A stretch of DNA of 64,000 bases from positions 315,001 to 379,000 of the forward strand of contig NZ_LN681225.1 of NCBI RefSeq assembly GCF_000953655.1, read 5' to 3'. Each line of letters opens with the position of its first letter. Positions within the stretch are counted from its first letter, which is position 1. This document shows, piece after piece, positions 35,001 to 43,151 of the stretch. The position numbers and the translations under genes were made by a program. The DNA is from Legionella hackeliae (lineage in GTDB: Bacteria > Pseudomonadota > Gammaproteobacteria > Legionellales > Legionellaceae). The notes under the pieces are model-generated. The model searched no databases. It was not told the origin of the DNA and saw nothing but the letters and a program-made list of their open reading frames with translations.

Positions 35001-35498
35001 TTACGCTACATCATGGGCAGTCTTTGCCAAGTGGCCAACATCTACTCGAACAAAAATTGAGTCACCAATTGCCGTTAGTGTATCGCCAGCATAAACTTCG
35101 CATAATACACGAGTCTTACGCTCAACGTTACCCTCGACCCGTGCTTTGAGTGTTAGTAGAATGCCCATTGGTGTTGGTTTAATATATTTAATGCCAAGAG
35201 AGCCCGTTACACAGTCAATGCGTGGTAGAGTATCCACTTCCCTGTCTTCAGTACGATAATGATTTGCCATTGCTGTCCAGTTCGAATGACAATCGATGAG
35301 ACAACTGATCAATCCACCATAGACAAGCGATGGCCAACCCGTATAACGCACATCTGGCATATGCTTTGCGATGACGTGTATATTGTCATCATCCCAATAA
35401 CTTTTAATTTGCAGGCCATGCTCGTTTTTTGAGCCGCAGCCAAAACAGATACCCTCCGGTGCAGCAAGATCTTGCAAAGCGGATTTCTTTATTTCCAA
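35001..35498 (-). CDS. PaaI-family hot-dog thioesterase
   Basis: A 165-residue single hot-dog protein. It has an N-terminal Cys-rich motif ICFGCGSKNEHGLQI (near 17-31), then GWPSLVYGGLISCLIDCHSNW at the position of the central hot-dog helix, and ends in a beta-rich segment. Proteins with this layout are annotated as PaaI or 4HBT-type acyl-CoA thioesterases. The substrate cannot be told from sequence. It is convergent with rplQ, and its stop is about 70 bases from the rplQ terminator. Confidence 0.8.
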   Translation of the reverse strand: MEIKKSALQDLAAPEGICFGCGSKNEHGLQIKSYWDDDNIHVIAKHMPDVRYTGWPSLVYGGLISCLIDCHSNWTAMANHYRTEDREVDTLPRIDCVTGSLGIKYIKPTPMGILLTLKARVEGNVERKTRVLCEVYAGDTLTAIGDSIFVRVDVGHLAKTAHDVA

Positions 35499-35572
35499 TT
35501 GTTAATTTCCATTATGCGCATGTATATCAATATTAAATATATAGAGATTTTTAGAATATCTATTGTTTCGAA

Positions 35573-35609
35573 TAAAAAAGCCATCAATATCTTTATATGT
35601 AATGATGGC
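35573..35609 (-). terminator. Intrinsic terminator after ssb
   Basis: On the - strand, stem GCCATCA...TGATGGC is followed directly by TTTTTTATT. It lies about 65 bases past the ssb stop and ahead of the thioesterase gene. Confidence 0.8.
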
Positions 35610-35673
35610 TTAGTTTATTGGCTCAATGAATAAAGACAAATCAATTATTCTTCATCAATCTCTTTATATACAT

Positions 35674-36144
35674 TTAGAACGGAATATCATCATCCAACTC
35701 ATCAAACGCTTCTTGTGCAGTTTGGGTTGCTTGTGGTTTACGATTCATTGGCTGAGCCATTGGTGCCGCCGCTGCTGCAGACATTTCGTCAAAACTCGAG
35801 GAACCAGATTTAGCGTCAAGCATTTGTATGTCTGTCGCTACGATTTCGGTAGTATAACGATCTTGGCCTTGTTGATCTTGCCATTTTCTAGTGCGCAAAC
35901 TGCCTTCGACGTAGAGTTTTGAACCTTTACGAACATATTCACCCGCGATCTCACCTAAACGATTAAAGCATACGACACGATGCCATTCTGTACGCTCTTG
36001 CTTATCCCCAGTTTGTTTGTCTTTCCATGTTTCACTAGTCGCTAGTGATATTGTTGTGACTGCATTGCCATTAGGCATATACCTGACATCGGGATCTACA
36101 CCAACATTGCCTATTAAAATTACCTTGTTAATGCCACGAGCCAT
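35674..36144 (-). CDS. ssb: Single-stranded DNA-binding protein
   Basis: Protects single-stranded DNA in replication, recombination and repair, 156 residues. The OB fold covers about 1-110, starting [20 protein letters not shown] and including [20 protein letters not shown]. An Ala/Pro/Gln-rich disordered linker leads to the acidic tip DDDIPF, which binds partner enzymes such as exonuclease I and RecO. The ribosome site is CAGGAG. It lies downstream of the MFS gene and has its own terminator. Confidence 0.98.
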   Translation of the reverse strand: MARGINKVILIGNVGVDPDVRYMPNGNAVTTISLATSETWKDKQTGDKQERTEWHRVVCFNRLGEIAGEYVRKGSKLYVEGSLRTRKWQDQQGQDRYTTEIVATDIQMLDAKSGSSSFDEMSAAAAAPMAQPMNRKPQATQTAQEAFDELDDDIPF

Positions 36145-36235
36145 TGTTTTTCTCCTGTATGCGATAGTTAGAGCGAAATTATACCCAATCTAGAGGCGAT
36201 TGCGTAGGCGTGAGGTGCAGCTATATCTCATTATA

Positions 36236-37612
36236 TCATTTGTTAACTTCCATTTGTTCTAATAGTTGTACTGCACTACCGTCCTGGTAAGTTGCCTTAT
36301 CGATTCGTAAGTAAATAACTTGTTCAGCTTGAGAAATATTTACGTCGCGAACTCCCTGTAAGTTTTTTAATTGATGTATCAATTGTTGCACATCGGTGAT
36401 GGATTGGGGATAGCTTAAGATAAGGGTTGAAACATAGATATCGGGTTTGATAAATAGTGAGATGACAAACCAGAGAGTCCCGAGACAGGCATTAATGATA
36501 AATACAGTCATGCTTCCGCCTAACTGAAATAAAATACCCGCAAAGGCGCCGCCTGCAAAAATACCTAAGAATTGGCTGCTGGAATACACACCCATTGCGG
36601 TACCTTTACTACTGGGATCAGCCTGCTTGGAAATCAATGAAGGCAGGGTTGCTTCGAGAATGTTAAATGCTACAAAATAAATAAACATCAAAACCCACAA
36701 ACTCATCCATTGTTGATTAACAAAAGCTAACAATAATTGCATTAGACTCGTTGTAAAAACTGCTCCAATAAAAACTTTTTTCATTTGGCGTTTTTTTTCA
36801 GCCAACAAAATAAAGGGGATCATTACTACGAAGGAAAAAAGCATAAGAGGTAAATAAAAATGCCATTGTTGGCTTAAATGCGCTTGGCGAATATGTTGCT
36901 GTAGAAGAAGGGGAATAACATAGAATGTTGCAGTTAGAATAAAATGTTGAAAAAAAATACCGACATTTAAACGCTGTAAATGTCGATTAGACAGGACAGT
37001 TTTTAGCAAGGTGAAATTCGCTTCACTATCTGCATGGAAGCTTTCTTTCTTAGGTGTGGGAATGACAAAATGCAATAAGTACAAGCCCATTAATGCAAGA
37101 ATAGCTGTTAAATAAAAAATACCTGCTAAACCAAAATGTGAAGTTATTGCAGGACTAATAACCATCGCCAAACTAAATGACATACCGATAGTCATACCGA
37201 TTACGGCCATAGCTCGCGTTCGATGATTGTCCGGAGTTAGATCAGCCATAAGGGCAATTAATACACTGCCGATAGCTCCTGTACCTTGCAATGTGCGAGC
37301 AAAAATCATCGTATAGATTGAATGGCTTAAAGCGCCAATTAGACTGCCACAAGCGAACATTAACAGTCCAATGGTTAGGATTGGTTTACGTCCAAAACGA
37401 TCGGAAAGTAGGCCAAATGGCATTTGCAATAATCCCTGGCTTAAACCGTAACTTCCTAACGCCAAACCAATTAAGGAGGGTGTTGCTCCGTCAAGCTTGC
37501 CGGCAAATATCGTAAAAACCGGGATTAGCATAAACAATCCCAACATACGAAATGAAAAGATAGCGGCAATAGGAAAGACTGTTTTTAACCAGGAATACTT
37601 CATTAACGACAA
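36236..37612 (-). CDS. MFS transporter, YajR-like
   Basis: A 458-residue major facilitator. It has about 12 hydrophobic segments and motif A in the loop after helix 2 (GLLSDRFGRKP, residues 68-77). The C-terminus (about 390-458) is a soluble ferredoxin-like domain (QQLIHQLKNLQGVRDVNI, then VIYLRID). That extra domain and the length match E. coli YajR (about 454 residues), a proton-driven exporter of unknown substrate. The gene is divergent from the FabL-like gene and upstream of ssb. Confidence 0.85.
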   Translation of the reverse strand: MSLMKYSWLKTVFPIAAIFSFRMLGLFMLIPVFTIFAGKLDGATPSLIGLALGSYGLSQGLLQMPFGLLSDRFGRKPILTIGLLMFACGSLIGALSHSIYTMIFARTLQGTGAIGSVLIALMADLTPDNHRTRAMAVIGMTIGMSFSLAMVISPAITSHFGLAGIFYLTAILALMGLYLLHFVIPTPKKESFHADSEANFTLLKTVLSNRHLQRLNVGIFFQHFILTATFYVIPLLLQQHIRQAHLSQQWHFYLPLMLFSFVVMIPFILLAEKKRQMKKVFIGAVFTTSLMQLLLAFVNQQWMSLWVLMFIYFVAFNILEATLPSLISKQADPSSKGTAMGVYSSSQFLGIFAGGAFAGILFQLGGSMTVFIINACLGTLWFVISLFIKPDIYVSTLILSYPQSITDVQQLIHQLKNLQGVRDVNISQAEQVIYLRIDKATYQDGSAVQLLEQMEVNK

Positions 37613-37703
37613 GGCCTCTTAATGTGATTTGCTGATGGTACAAAGTTAGCGTCTAGGTGACAAGGATATCTTTATAAGAAATGGAGGAATAGGGTTAGTA
37701 TGA

Positions 37704-37732
37704 TTGACAGACTGGGCGAATCACTGTAGTTT
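37704..37732 (+). promoter_or_regulatory. Possible promoter of the FabL-like gene
   Basis: A perfect -35 TTGACA (37704-37709), a 17-bp spacer and a weak -10 TAGTTT (37727-37732), 32 bases before the ATG at 37764. It also argues that the frame opening at 37704 is not the true start. Confidence 0.4.
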
Positions 37733-37763
37733 TGATGCATTTTTTACCGAGAGGAAAAGGGTA

Positions 37764-38516
37764 ATGAGCATATTTGCTAATAAAGTATCATTAATTACAG
37801 GTGGAGCTCGAGGCATAGGTAAAGCAACTGCCTTGAAGTTAGCACAAGCTGGCAGTGATATAGCAATTGTTTATTACAACAGCTCTGATGAAGCACAACG
37901 CTTAGTTGAAGAGATTCAACAGTTAGGACGTAAGGCAGTCGCTTTACAAGCGAATGTTGCTGACCACCAATCTGTTAAAGAGATGTTTACCCAATTTCGT
38001 GAGCATTTCTCACAACTTAATTTTTTAATCAGCAATGCTGCGAGTGGCGTATTAAAACCGGCATTAAAAATGTCAACCAAGCATTGGCGTTGGTGTTTGG
38101 AAACAAATGCTCTGGCTTTAAATCATTTAGTGACAGAAGGACGAGAGTTAATGCCTCCGCAGAGCCGTGTTATTGCTTTGTCGAGTTTAGGAGCGCATAG
38201 AGCGATCCCAAATTATGCATTTATTGGTGCATCCAAGGCAGCGCTTGAAGCATTAGTACGCTCTTTAAGTCTTGAGCTTGCAGAATTCGGTATAACGGTT
38301 AATACAGTGTCTGCGGGAGTGGTTGATACTGATGCACTAAAGCATTTCCCCAACCGTCAGCAGTTATTAGACGAATACCACGCTCATTCATTATCAGCAG
38401 AACCGCTCACAGCAGCAGATGTGGCTGATGTTATATATCTCTTATGTCGACCTGAAGCAAAAATGATTAATGCACATACTTTATTTGTTGATGCGGGCTA
38501 TAGCCAGGTAGGCTAA
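37764..38516 (+). CDS. fabL: Enoyl-[acyl-carrier-protein] reductase, FabL type
   Basis: NAD(P)H-dependent short-chain dehydrogenase of 250 residues, predicted to reduce enoyl-ACP in fatty acid elongation. The cofactor loop TGGARGIGK spans 12-20. The catalytic pair is Tyr151-x6-Lys158; this 6-residue spacing is typical of enoyl reductases, whereas ketoreductases have x3. The segment DTDALKHFPNR matches Bacillus FabL from memory. The start 37764 follows GAGAGGAAAAGG. It is separated from the fatty-acid-like operon at 41858 by two - strand genes, but probably serves it. Confidence 0.82.
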   Translation: MSIFANKVSLITGGARGIGKATALKLAQAGSDIAIVYYNSSDEAQRLVEEIQQLGRKAVALQANVADHQSVKEMFTQFREHFSQLNFLISNAASGVLKPALKMSTKHWRWCLETNALALNHLVTEGRELMPPQSRVIALSSLGAHRAIPNYAFIGASKAALEALVRSLSLELAEFGITVNTVSAGVVDTDALKHFPNRQQLLDEYHAHSLSAEPLTAADVADVIYLLCRPEAKMINAHTLFVDAGYSQVG

Positions 38517-38541
38517 TCATCAGGTAAAACATCCGATTACT

Positions 38542-38580
38542 ATCAATTGCTTTTCCCGCTTACGTGGGAAAGTAATTGAT
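38542..38580. terminator. Hairpin between convergent genes
   Basis: A long imperfect inverted repeat (ATCAATTGCTTTTCCC.../...GGGAAAGTAATTGAT, loop TTAC) sits 25 bases after the FabL stop and just before the stop of the convergent kinase gene. It is probably a bidirectional terminator. Confidence 0.65.
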
Positions 38581-38597
38581 CAATTCTTTCTGAAGGC

Positions 38598-39764
38598 TTA
38601 ATTGCAGGTGCCAAAACCTAAATACTTATTATAAGCATTGTCATCTTCATTATCAGCAGCGTAATAACTGTCGTATGAACAAGACACGTCCTCTTTCTTT
38701 TCGTGCATGGGCGTGACGATTGACGCTAGGATCTGCTTTTTAGAGGGATTGGGAATTGGATCTAGCTTATTCGCTAAAGTCGCCAGCGTATCTAAAATTT
38801 GAGAATAGGTTGGTCTCTCAAAAGAATCTTCATGCATCATATTTCGAAGTAACGCTTTAATCTCTGCGTGACACGTCGGAATTTCATTCATCCGAGAATA
38901 CAACGTGGCGAAGGAGGGACATTTTGCTGCCCAAATGACATCAGTGGGGTGAAAATCAGGATTTGCAAACACATCATCACCCCACAAAAGCATTAATACT
39001 CGACCAAGCGCATAAATATCGGTTTCAATAGTGCTGTTTTGGTAAAACGAATAGCATTCGGGAGCTGCGTAGGGAATTGCACCATGATGTTCTTTTGAAT
39101 CATCAAAACCTTTGATAATAGCAAAAGCGAGATCGATGAAGTACGCAATAAATTGCTTATCCACTAAAATATTTTTAGGATTTATGTCGCGATGGATAAA
39201 TCCCTGACTATGAATTTGCTCCTGGAGGGCTTGAACCAGGATGATTGTTAGGTCGAATCGTTGTTGGATGGTTAACTGATTTGCCTCAATGAGCTCCATA
39301 AGCGGTAGACCTGGAAGTTTACGCATAACGATATAACTTTGCTCTTCATCAACAGTAAGTGGCTTACAGTGGAAAAGGCTCAAAGCGCGTAAATTGCTGA
39401 CCTCTTTTTCAGCGTTTTCTTTCGAGACATATTTAAACGGTTGCACCTTAACCAGGCGTTGCTTATCCTCAGGTTTAATTTTGGTAATTAGTTCGCTCTC
39501 ATCAATAGAGATGGTTAACAAGCTTAAATAAAGCTCACCAAAACATCCTTTGCCATAAATGTTATTGCCTAATACCTCATAAACATTTTTAGAGCTTGTT
39601 GAGTCTAAATGCCTAATAATGCGATGGCTGAAGATAATTTCTTCGTCATCTATCCAGTGTGAACCCATTGCAAATGTAGTTTTATTCGGGGTGGCGGTGA
39701 GAAGCTGGTGTACTAAAGAGCGATTGCTCGCCGTTAAATTAAGTAAATTAATATATTGAGCCAT
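38598..39764 (-). CDS. Eukaryotic-like protein kinase, candidate Dot/Icm effector
   Basis: A 388-residue protein with a recognisable eukaryotic kinase fold. It has a Gly-rich loop (GNNIYGKGCFG, 66-76), a likely ATP lysine K106 (LVKVQPF), the catalytic loop HRDINPKN (191-198), DLA instead of DFG (Asp211), the APE motif (234-236) and DIYALGRVL in helix F. Key catalytic residues are kept, so it is probably active. The C-terminal 60 or so residues lie outside the domain and include acidic stretches. Legionella species carry several such kinases (LegK family) exported by Dot/Icm; I cannot match it to a named one. It stands alone on the - strand. Confidence 0.8.
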   Translation of the reverse strand: MAQYINLLNLTASNRSLVHQLLTATPNKTTFAMGSHWIDDEEIIFSHRIIRHLDSTSSKNVYEVLGNNIYGKGCFGELYLSLLTISIDESELITKIKPEDKQRLVKVQPFKYVSKENAEKEVSNLRALSLFHCKPLTVDEEQSYIVMRKLPGLPLMELIEANQLTIQQRFDLTIILVQALQEQIHSQGFIHRDINPKNILVDKQFIAYFIDLAFAIIKGFDDSKEHHGAIPYAAPECYSFYQNSTIETDIYALGRVLMLLWGDDVFANPDFHPTDVIWAAKCPSFATLYSRMNEIPTCHAEIKALLRNMMHEDSFERPTYSQILDTLATLANKLDPIPNPSKKQILASIVTPMHEKKEDVSCSYDSYYAADNEDDNAYNKYLGFGTCN

Positions 39765-39830
39765 TGGAAGACCCAGAGTTAAAAAAGGTGTCTAATTTTA
39801 TCATATTATGAGCAAAACAGAATCATATGG

Positions 39831-39872
39831 TTTTTATGAGGTACCCCAATTGTTGGTGGTACCTCATAAAAA
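39831..39872. repeat. Perfect 15-bp palindromic arms
   Basis: TTTTTATGAGGTACC (39831-39845) is exactly complementary to GGTACCTCATAAAAA (39858-39872), with a 12-base loop. It lies between two - strand genes. Unlike a normal terminator, the T-run is on the 5' side of the stem on both strands. Confidence 0.7.
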
Positions 39873-39903
39873 TGATTGAAAACTTCTGTAAACTCTTTGC
39901 AGA

Positions 39904-41601
39904 CTAGCCAGGTAATCTACCTGCTCTTAGAGAAGGCAAAATTTCTGCTAAAGGTCTCTCGGGAACTGTCAGTAGTGGCTGTGTACTATCACTGACCATG
40001 GCTAATAAGCTAAGTAAACTATTCACACCATGGCAAACAGCATCTGTACGAACCGTTTGAGTACTAAAGTTGGTTATAAAGCCGCCAATTGCTCGCTCTG
40101 GATTTTTTACGTCGTAGGTATTGGCTTTTGTGTAGGCATTTTGTAATAACCAACGAGTCGTCAATATCATTGGTTTACGATATTGGTTGCAGTCCGTAAA
40201 ATGAGTGGTTTGACAAAAATCATACAGTACTCCCATGACCTCATTAATCCACCCATTACCACTTGGTGTGATAGCATCACGATAACGTCCATAGGTATAT
40301 GCATCATGATTATCGGTAATTTGCTGCGATAATAGTTTTGCAGAGGTTTGGCGAATGATGTCTAAATAGGTATTGTCATTATTGATTTTGGCATAATCAA
40401 TCATGGACATTAGGACCCAACTGGTAGAGATAGAGTTTTTGGGTCGGAAATCATCACCAACAAAGATATTTTGCTTTTTAACCTCATCTTTGAAGTGATT
40501 TGCGACTTTTGTCGCGCCGTTATAGTAACGCTTCTCTTGGGTGATTGCATAAAGGCGCGACAGGGCTGAGAGTACTTGGCCAGAATAAAGGAAAGACTGT
40601 TTATCATAAACATGCCAGTCATTGTTTTTGCATACAGCAATAGGTGTCACATTGCCATCGGGTTTTACCATGGTTAACAGCCAATCCCCGGCTTTCTTGG
40701 CAGCAGTAAGATAACTATCATCGTTATAAAAACGATATAACTCTAAAAGGGTAAAAATTGTTTTCGAGGTTGTTCCTACAACAACACGGCATTGTTTCTG
40801 GGACGAAGCAGGATCATAAGAATAATAAAATCCTCCTGCATGTGGTCCGGAAGGTACTTGCATGGATAAAATAAACTTGGCAATGGGTTTGAAATTTTTT
40901 TCAAGTTTAGGGTCATGGTTAAATTTATAGAGTTTTAAAAAAGTATACAAACTTGAAGCGCTATAAATGGTGCGTAATTTCTCTTCTGGTTTATCTTGTC
41001 CGGCATCATAAAATTTAAAAAAACCATGTAAAGAGGGGTGCATGACATTGAGCAAATATTCTTGGCTATTGGCCACTTGGTCTTTAATGGTTGGGACATC
41101 CAGAACGCGAACTGCGACACGATTCCCTAAAAGTTCTAACCCTTTTTTCATAAACTCAATAAAAGAATACGTTTGTGTGGGATAATAATCAAAGCTAACC
41201 TTGAAGCGGAATTGTGCCAACTCATTTCCGGTAATTTGTTTTAGTGTGGTATTTTTTAAAGCATTTTCGGTGGCTGTTTGCACCACGTGTGCCAAATCTT
41301 GTCCTTGTGCATTACCTCGTCCAATCTTGGTGCCCTGATAATAAACGCTGATTTCAGTACTCCAATTTGGAATTTGGTAAGATTTATTCCATAGAACGTC
41401 TAGTTGCGTTGCTGCTAAAGGCGTATGGACAATCACATTATTTGCAACTGAGCGAACGTGCGCAATGACCATGTCGCGGAACTCTTGATTTTGGTTAACC
41501 TCTATTGATTGCGAGCTCGTATTAGGAGATGTATAAGAATGAGCAAGATGGAATGGTAAAGAAACAAGAACGGACAAAAGGATTATTTTTATTTTTTGCA
41601 T
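39904..41601 (-). CDS. Secreted protein with alpha/alpha-barrel-like C-terminal half, unknown function
   Basis: A 565-residue protein with a clear signal peptide (MQKIKIILLSVLVSLPFHLAHS, cut near 22), so probably periplasmic or secreted. Residues from about 200 on show repeated paired helices of the kind found in six-hairpin glycosidases and epimerases: TFLKLYKF, FTLLELYRFYNDDSYLTAAKKAGDWLL, SALSRLYAITQEKRYYNGATKVANHF. These are linked by Gly- and Tyr-rich loops. Scattered Cys residues could form disulfides. No catalytic motif was recognised. A role in polysaccharide or envelope modification is a guess from fold and location. Confidence 0.6.
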   Translation of the reverse strand: MQKIKIILLSVLVSLPFHLAHSYTSPNTSSQSIEVNQNQEFRDMVIAHVRSVANNVIVHTPLAATQLDVLWNKSYQIPNWSTEISVYYQGTKIGRGNAQGQDLAHVVQTATENALKNTTLKQITGNELAQFRFKVSFDYYPTQTYSFIEFMKKGLELLGNRVAVRVLDVPTIKDQVANSQEYLLNVMHPSLHGFFKFYDAGQDKPEEKLRTIYSASSLYTFLKLYKFNHDPKLEKNFKPIAKFILSMQVPSGPHAGGFYYSYDPASSQKQCRVVVGTTSKTIFTLLELYRFYNDDSYLTAAKKAGDWLLTMVKPDGNVTPIAVCKNNDWHVYDKQSFLYSGQVLSALSRLYAITQEKRYYNGATKVANHFKDEVKKQNIFVGDDFRPKNSISTSWVLMSMIDYAKINNDNTYLDIIRQTSAKLLSQQITDNHDAYTYGRYRDAITPSGNGWINEVMGVLYDFCQTTHFTDCNQYRKPMILTTRWLLQNAYTKANTYDVKNPERAIGGFITNFSTQTVRTDAVCHGVNSLLSLLAMVSDSTQPLLTVPERPLAEILPSLRAGRLPG

Positions 41602-41807
41602 TATTCCCCACTACCTTTTAAGAAAAATCTTAAGAAATTTTTCAACACCAAAGGAAAAGTATAAGAGATAACTGTTTTTTTTTATAGCCTTAAGATTTTA
41701 ACGGTTCTTGATCTATGAGTGGGTATAATTTTTTCAATATGTTCAAAAAGGATTAATCGTTTATCTGGTGTTTCTCTTTGTTGCCGTAGCTGTCTATTAA
41801 AAAATTA

Positions 41808-41816
41808 TGATATACT
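41808..41816 (+). promoter_or_regulatory. Extended -10 promoter of the acyl carrier protein operon
   Basis: TGATATACT matches the extended -10 pattern TGnTATAAT with one change. It lies 42 bases before the ACP start codon and has no recognisable -35. It would drive the five-gene operon 41858-46571. Confidence 0.5.
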
Positions 41817-41857
41817 CCCGGGTTTTGAAAAACCAGTAGAGTTCTAGAGGAATAAAC

Positions 41858-42265
41858 ATGAATGTAGAAAGCGTATACCCTAAGGTAAGGGAAATTATCG
41901 CTGATGTCTTGGTTATTGACGAAGAAGAGGTTTCTTTGAATAGTCGTCTGATAGCTGATTTAGGCGCAGAGTCTATTGATTTTCTTGATTTGGTTTTCCA
42001 ACTGGAAAAAGAATTCAGCATCAAGATCCCTCGCGGCCAATTAGAAAAAAACGCTCGTGGCGATTTGGCTGAAGATGAGTTTGAAAAAGGCGGTGTGTTA
42101 ACTGCTAACGGTATGCAAGCACTTAAAAACTACTTAAGTGAAGTACCTGCCGAGCATTTCAAAGCTAATCTAAAGGTCAATGAGATTCCAAGCCTCTTTA
42201 CAGTAGAAACTTTTTGTAAATTGGTTGTTGTTGCAGTTAATGAAAAAGCTGAAACTCCGGCCTGA
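41858..42265 (+). CDS. Acyl carrier protein, long form (AcpXL-like role)
   Basis: A 135-residue acyl carrier protein. The phosphopantetheine site DLGAESIDFLDL puts the attachment Ser at 39; helices before and after match the ACP fold. The last 60 or so residues are an extension not found in the primary ACP of fatty acid synthesis (about 77 residues). It heads an operon with a dehydratase, two ketosynthase-type proteins and an LpxL-type acyltransferase, so it is a specialised carrier. Its TGA overlaps the next ATG by one base. The best functional analogue is rhizobial AcpXL; that is inferred from gene order. Confidence 0.85.
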   Translation: MNVESVYPKVREIIADVLVIDEEEVSLNSRLIADLGAESIDFLDLVFQLEKEFSIKIPRGQLEKNARGDLAEDEFEKGGVLTANGMQALKNYLSEVPAEHFKANLKVNEIPSLFTVETFCKLVVVAVNEKAETPA

Positions 42266-43149
42266 TGCGGTTTTTATTTGTCGATAGAATTTTGCAGTTA
42301 TCTCCTGGAGAATCCATTCGGGGGATAAAGCATATCACACAGGATGATGCCTATCTATGCTATGATGAGACAGGCAAACGTTGTTTCATTCCTTCATTAA
42401 TTGGTGAAACACTTGGGCAATTGGCTGCATGGAACGTCATGTCTTTTAATGGATTTACCTTGCGTCCTGTGGCTGGTGTAGTAGCAAGTGCACGTATCTA
42501 TCGTTCTGCCTATGTCGGAGAAACTCTTGAATTAGAGTCATTCATCGAGCGGCTTGATGATACCGCTGTGCAGTATCACAGTGTTGCACGTATTCGTAAT
42601 GAAATTGTATTCGAAGTCGATGGTGCTTTGGGGCCCCTGCTTCCCATGGAGGAATTCATCGATGTCGAAGAGGTTCGCCGACAATTTCATGAAATAAATC
42701 GACCTGGGAATTGGTCTCAAAGTGCTGGTTCTCCCTGGCAAATAATGACAACTGAAGTTATTCCACCTATTCCTGCGCTATCTTTTGATAGAATTGTTGC
42801 GCTAGAACCTGGCGTCTCATTAATCGCAGAAAAAAATGTAACTCGAGCAGCACCTTATTTTCCGGATCATTTTCCAAGAAAGCCGGTGTTGCCGATGACT
42901 GTTTTATTAGAGTGTAAGCTTAATTTAGCGCGAGAGTTTTTGGCGCAATCAAAATTTAATACGGCCTACCAAATCAGCGAGTTACGTAAAATAAAAATGA
43001 ATGATTTTATTCATCCAGGCGATACGGTCACCTGCCATGTTAAAGTCAAACAACAAGATGATAGTCAATTAATTTTAAGTTATCGCAGTGAAGTCGAAGG
43101 GAAGCGTGTCTGTGTTTTAGAGTTGGTTATGACTGCGAGGGGTTGCTAA
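42265..43149 (+). CDS. Double hot-dog 3-hydroxyacyl-ACP dehydratase (FabZ-like)
   Basis: A 294-residue protein made of two hot-dog units. The C-terminal unit has the FabZ active-site layout: FPDHFPRKPVLP with His202, and Glu216 fourteen residues later, the same spacing as in FabZ. The N-terminal unit keeps a Glu on the central helix (Glu48, IGETLGQLAAW) but has no His at the matching position, so it is probably structural. It is predicted to dehydrate 3-hydroxyacyl chains on the neighbouring ACP. It overlaps the ACP gene by one base, and the ketosynthase ATG comes 2 bases after its stop. Confidence 0.78.
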   Translation: MRFLFVDRILQLSPGESIRGIKHITQDDAYLCYDETGKRCFIPSLIGETLGQLAAWNVMSFNGFTLRPVAGVVASARIYRSAYVGETLELESFIERLDDTAVQYHSVARIRNEIVFEVDGALGPLLPMEEFIDVEEVRRQFHEINRPGNWSQSAGSPWQIMTTEVIPPIPALSFDRIVALEPGVSLIAEKNVTRAAPYFPDHFPRKPVLPMTVLLECKLNLAREFLAQSKFNTAYQISELRKIKMNDFIHPGDTVTCHVKVKQQDDSQLILSYRSEVEGKRVCVLELVMTARGC

Positions 43150-43151
43150 TT

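Noticed and set aside
34946..35149. Small + strand open frame after rplQ
   Set aside because: It lies antisense to the thioesterase gene after a strong terminator and has no ribosome site.
35626..35922. 98-codon + strand frame opposite ssb
   Set aside because: It is antisense to the well-defined ssb gene and spans its terminator region; no family features.
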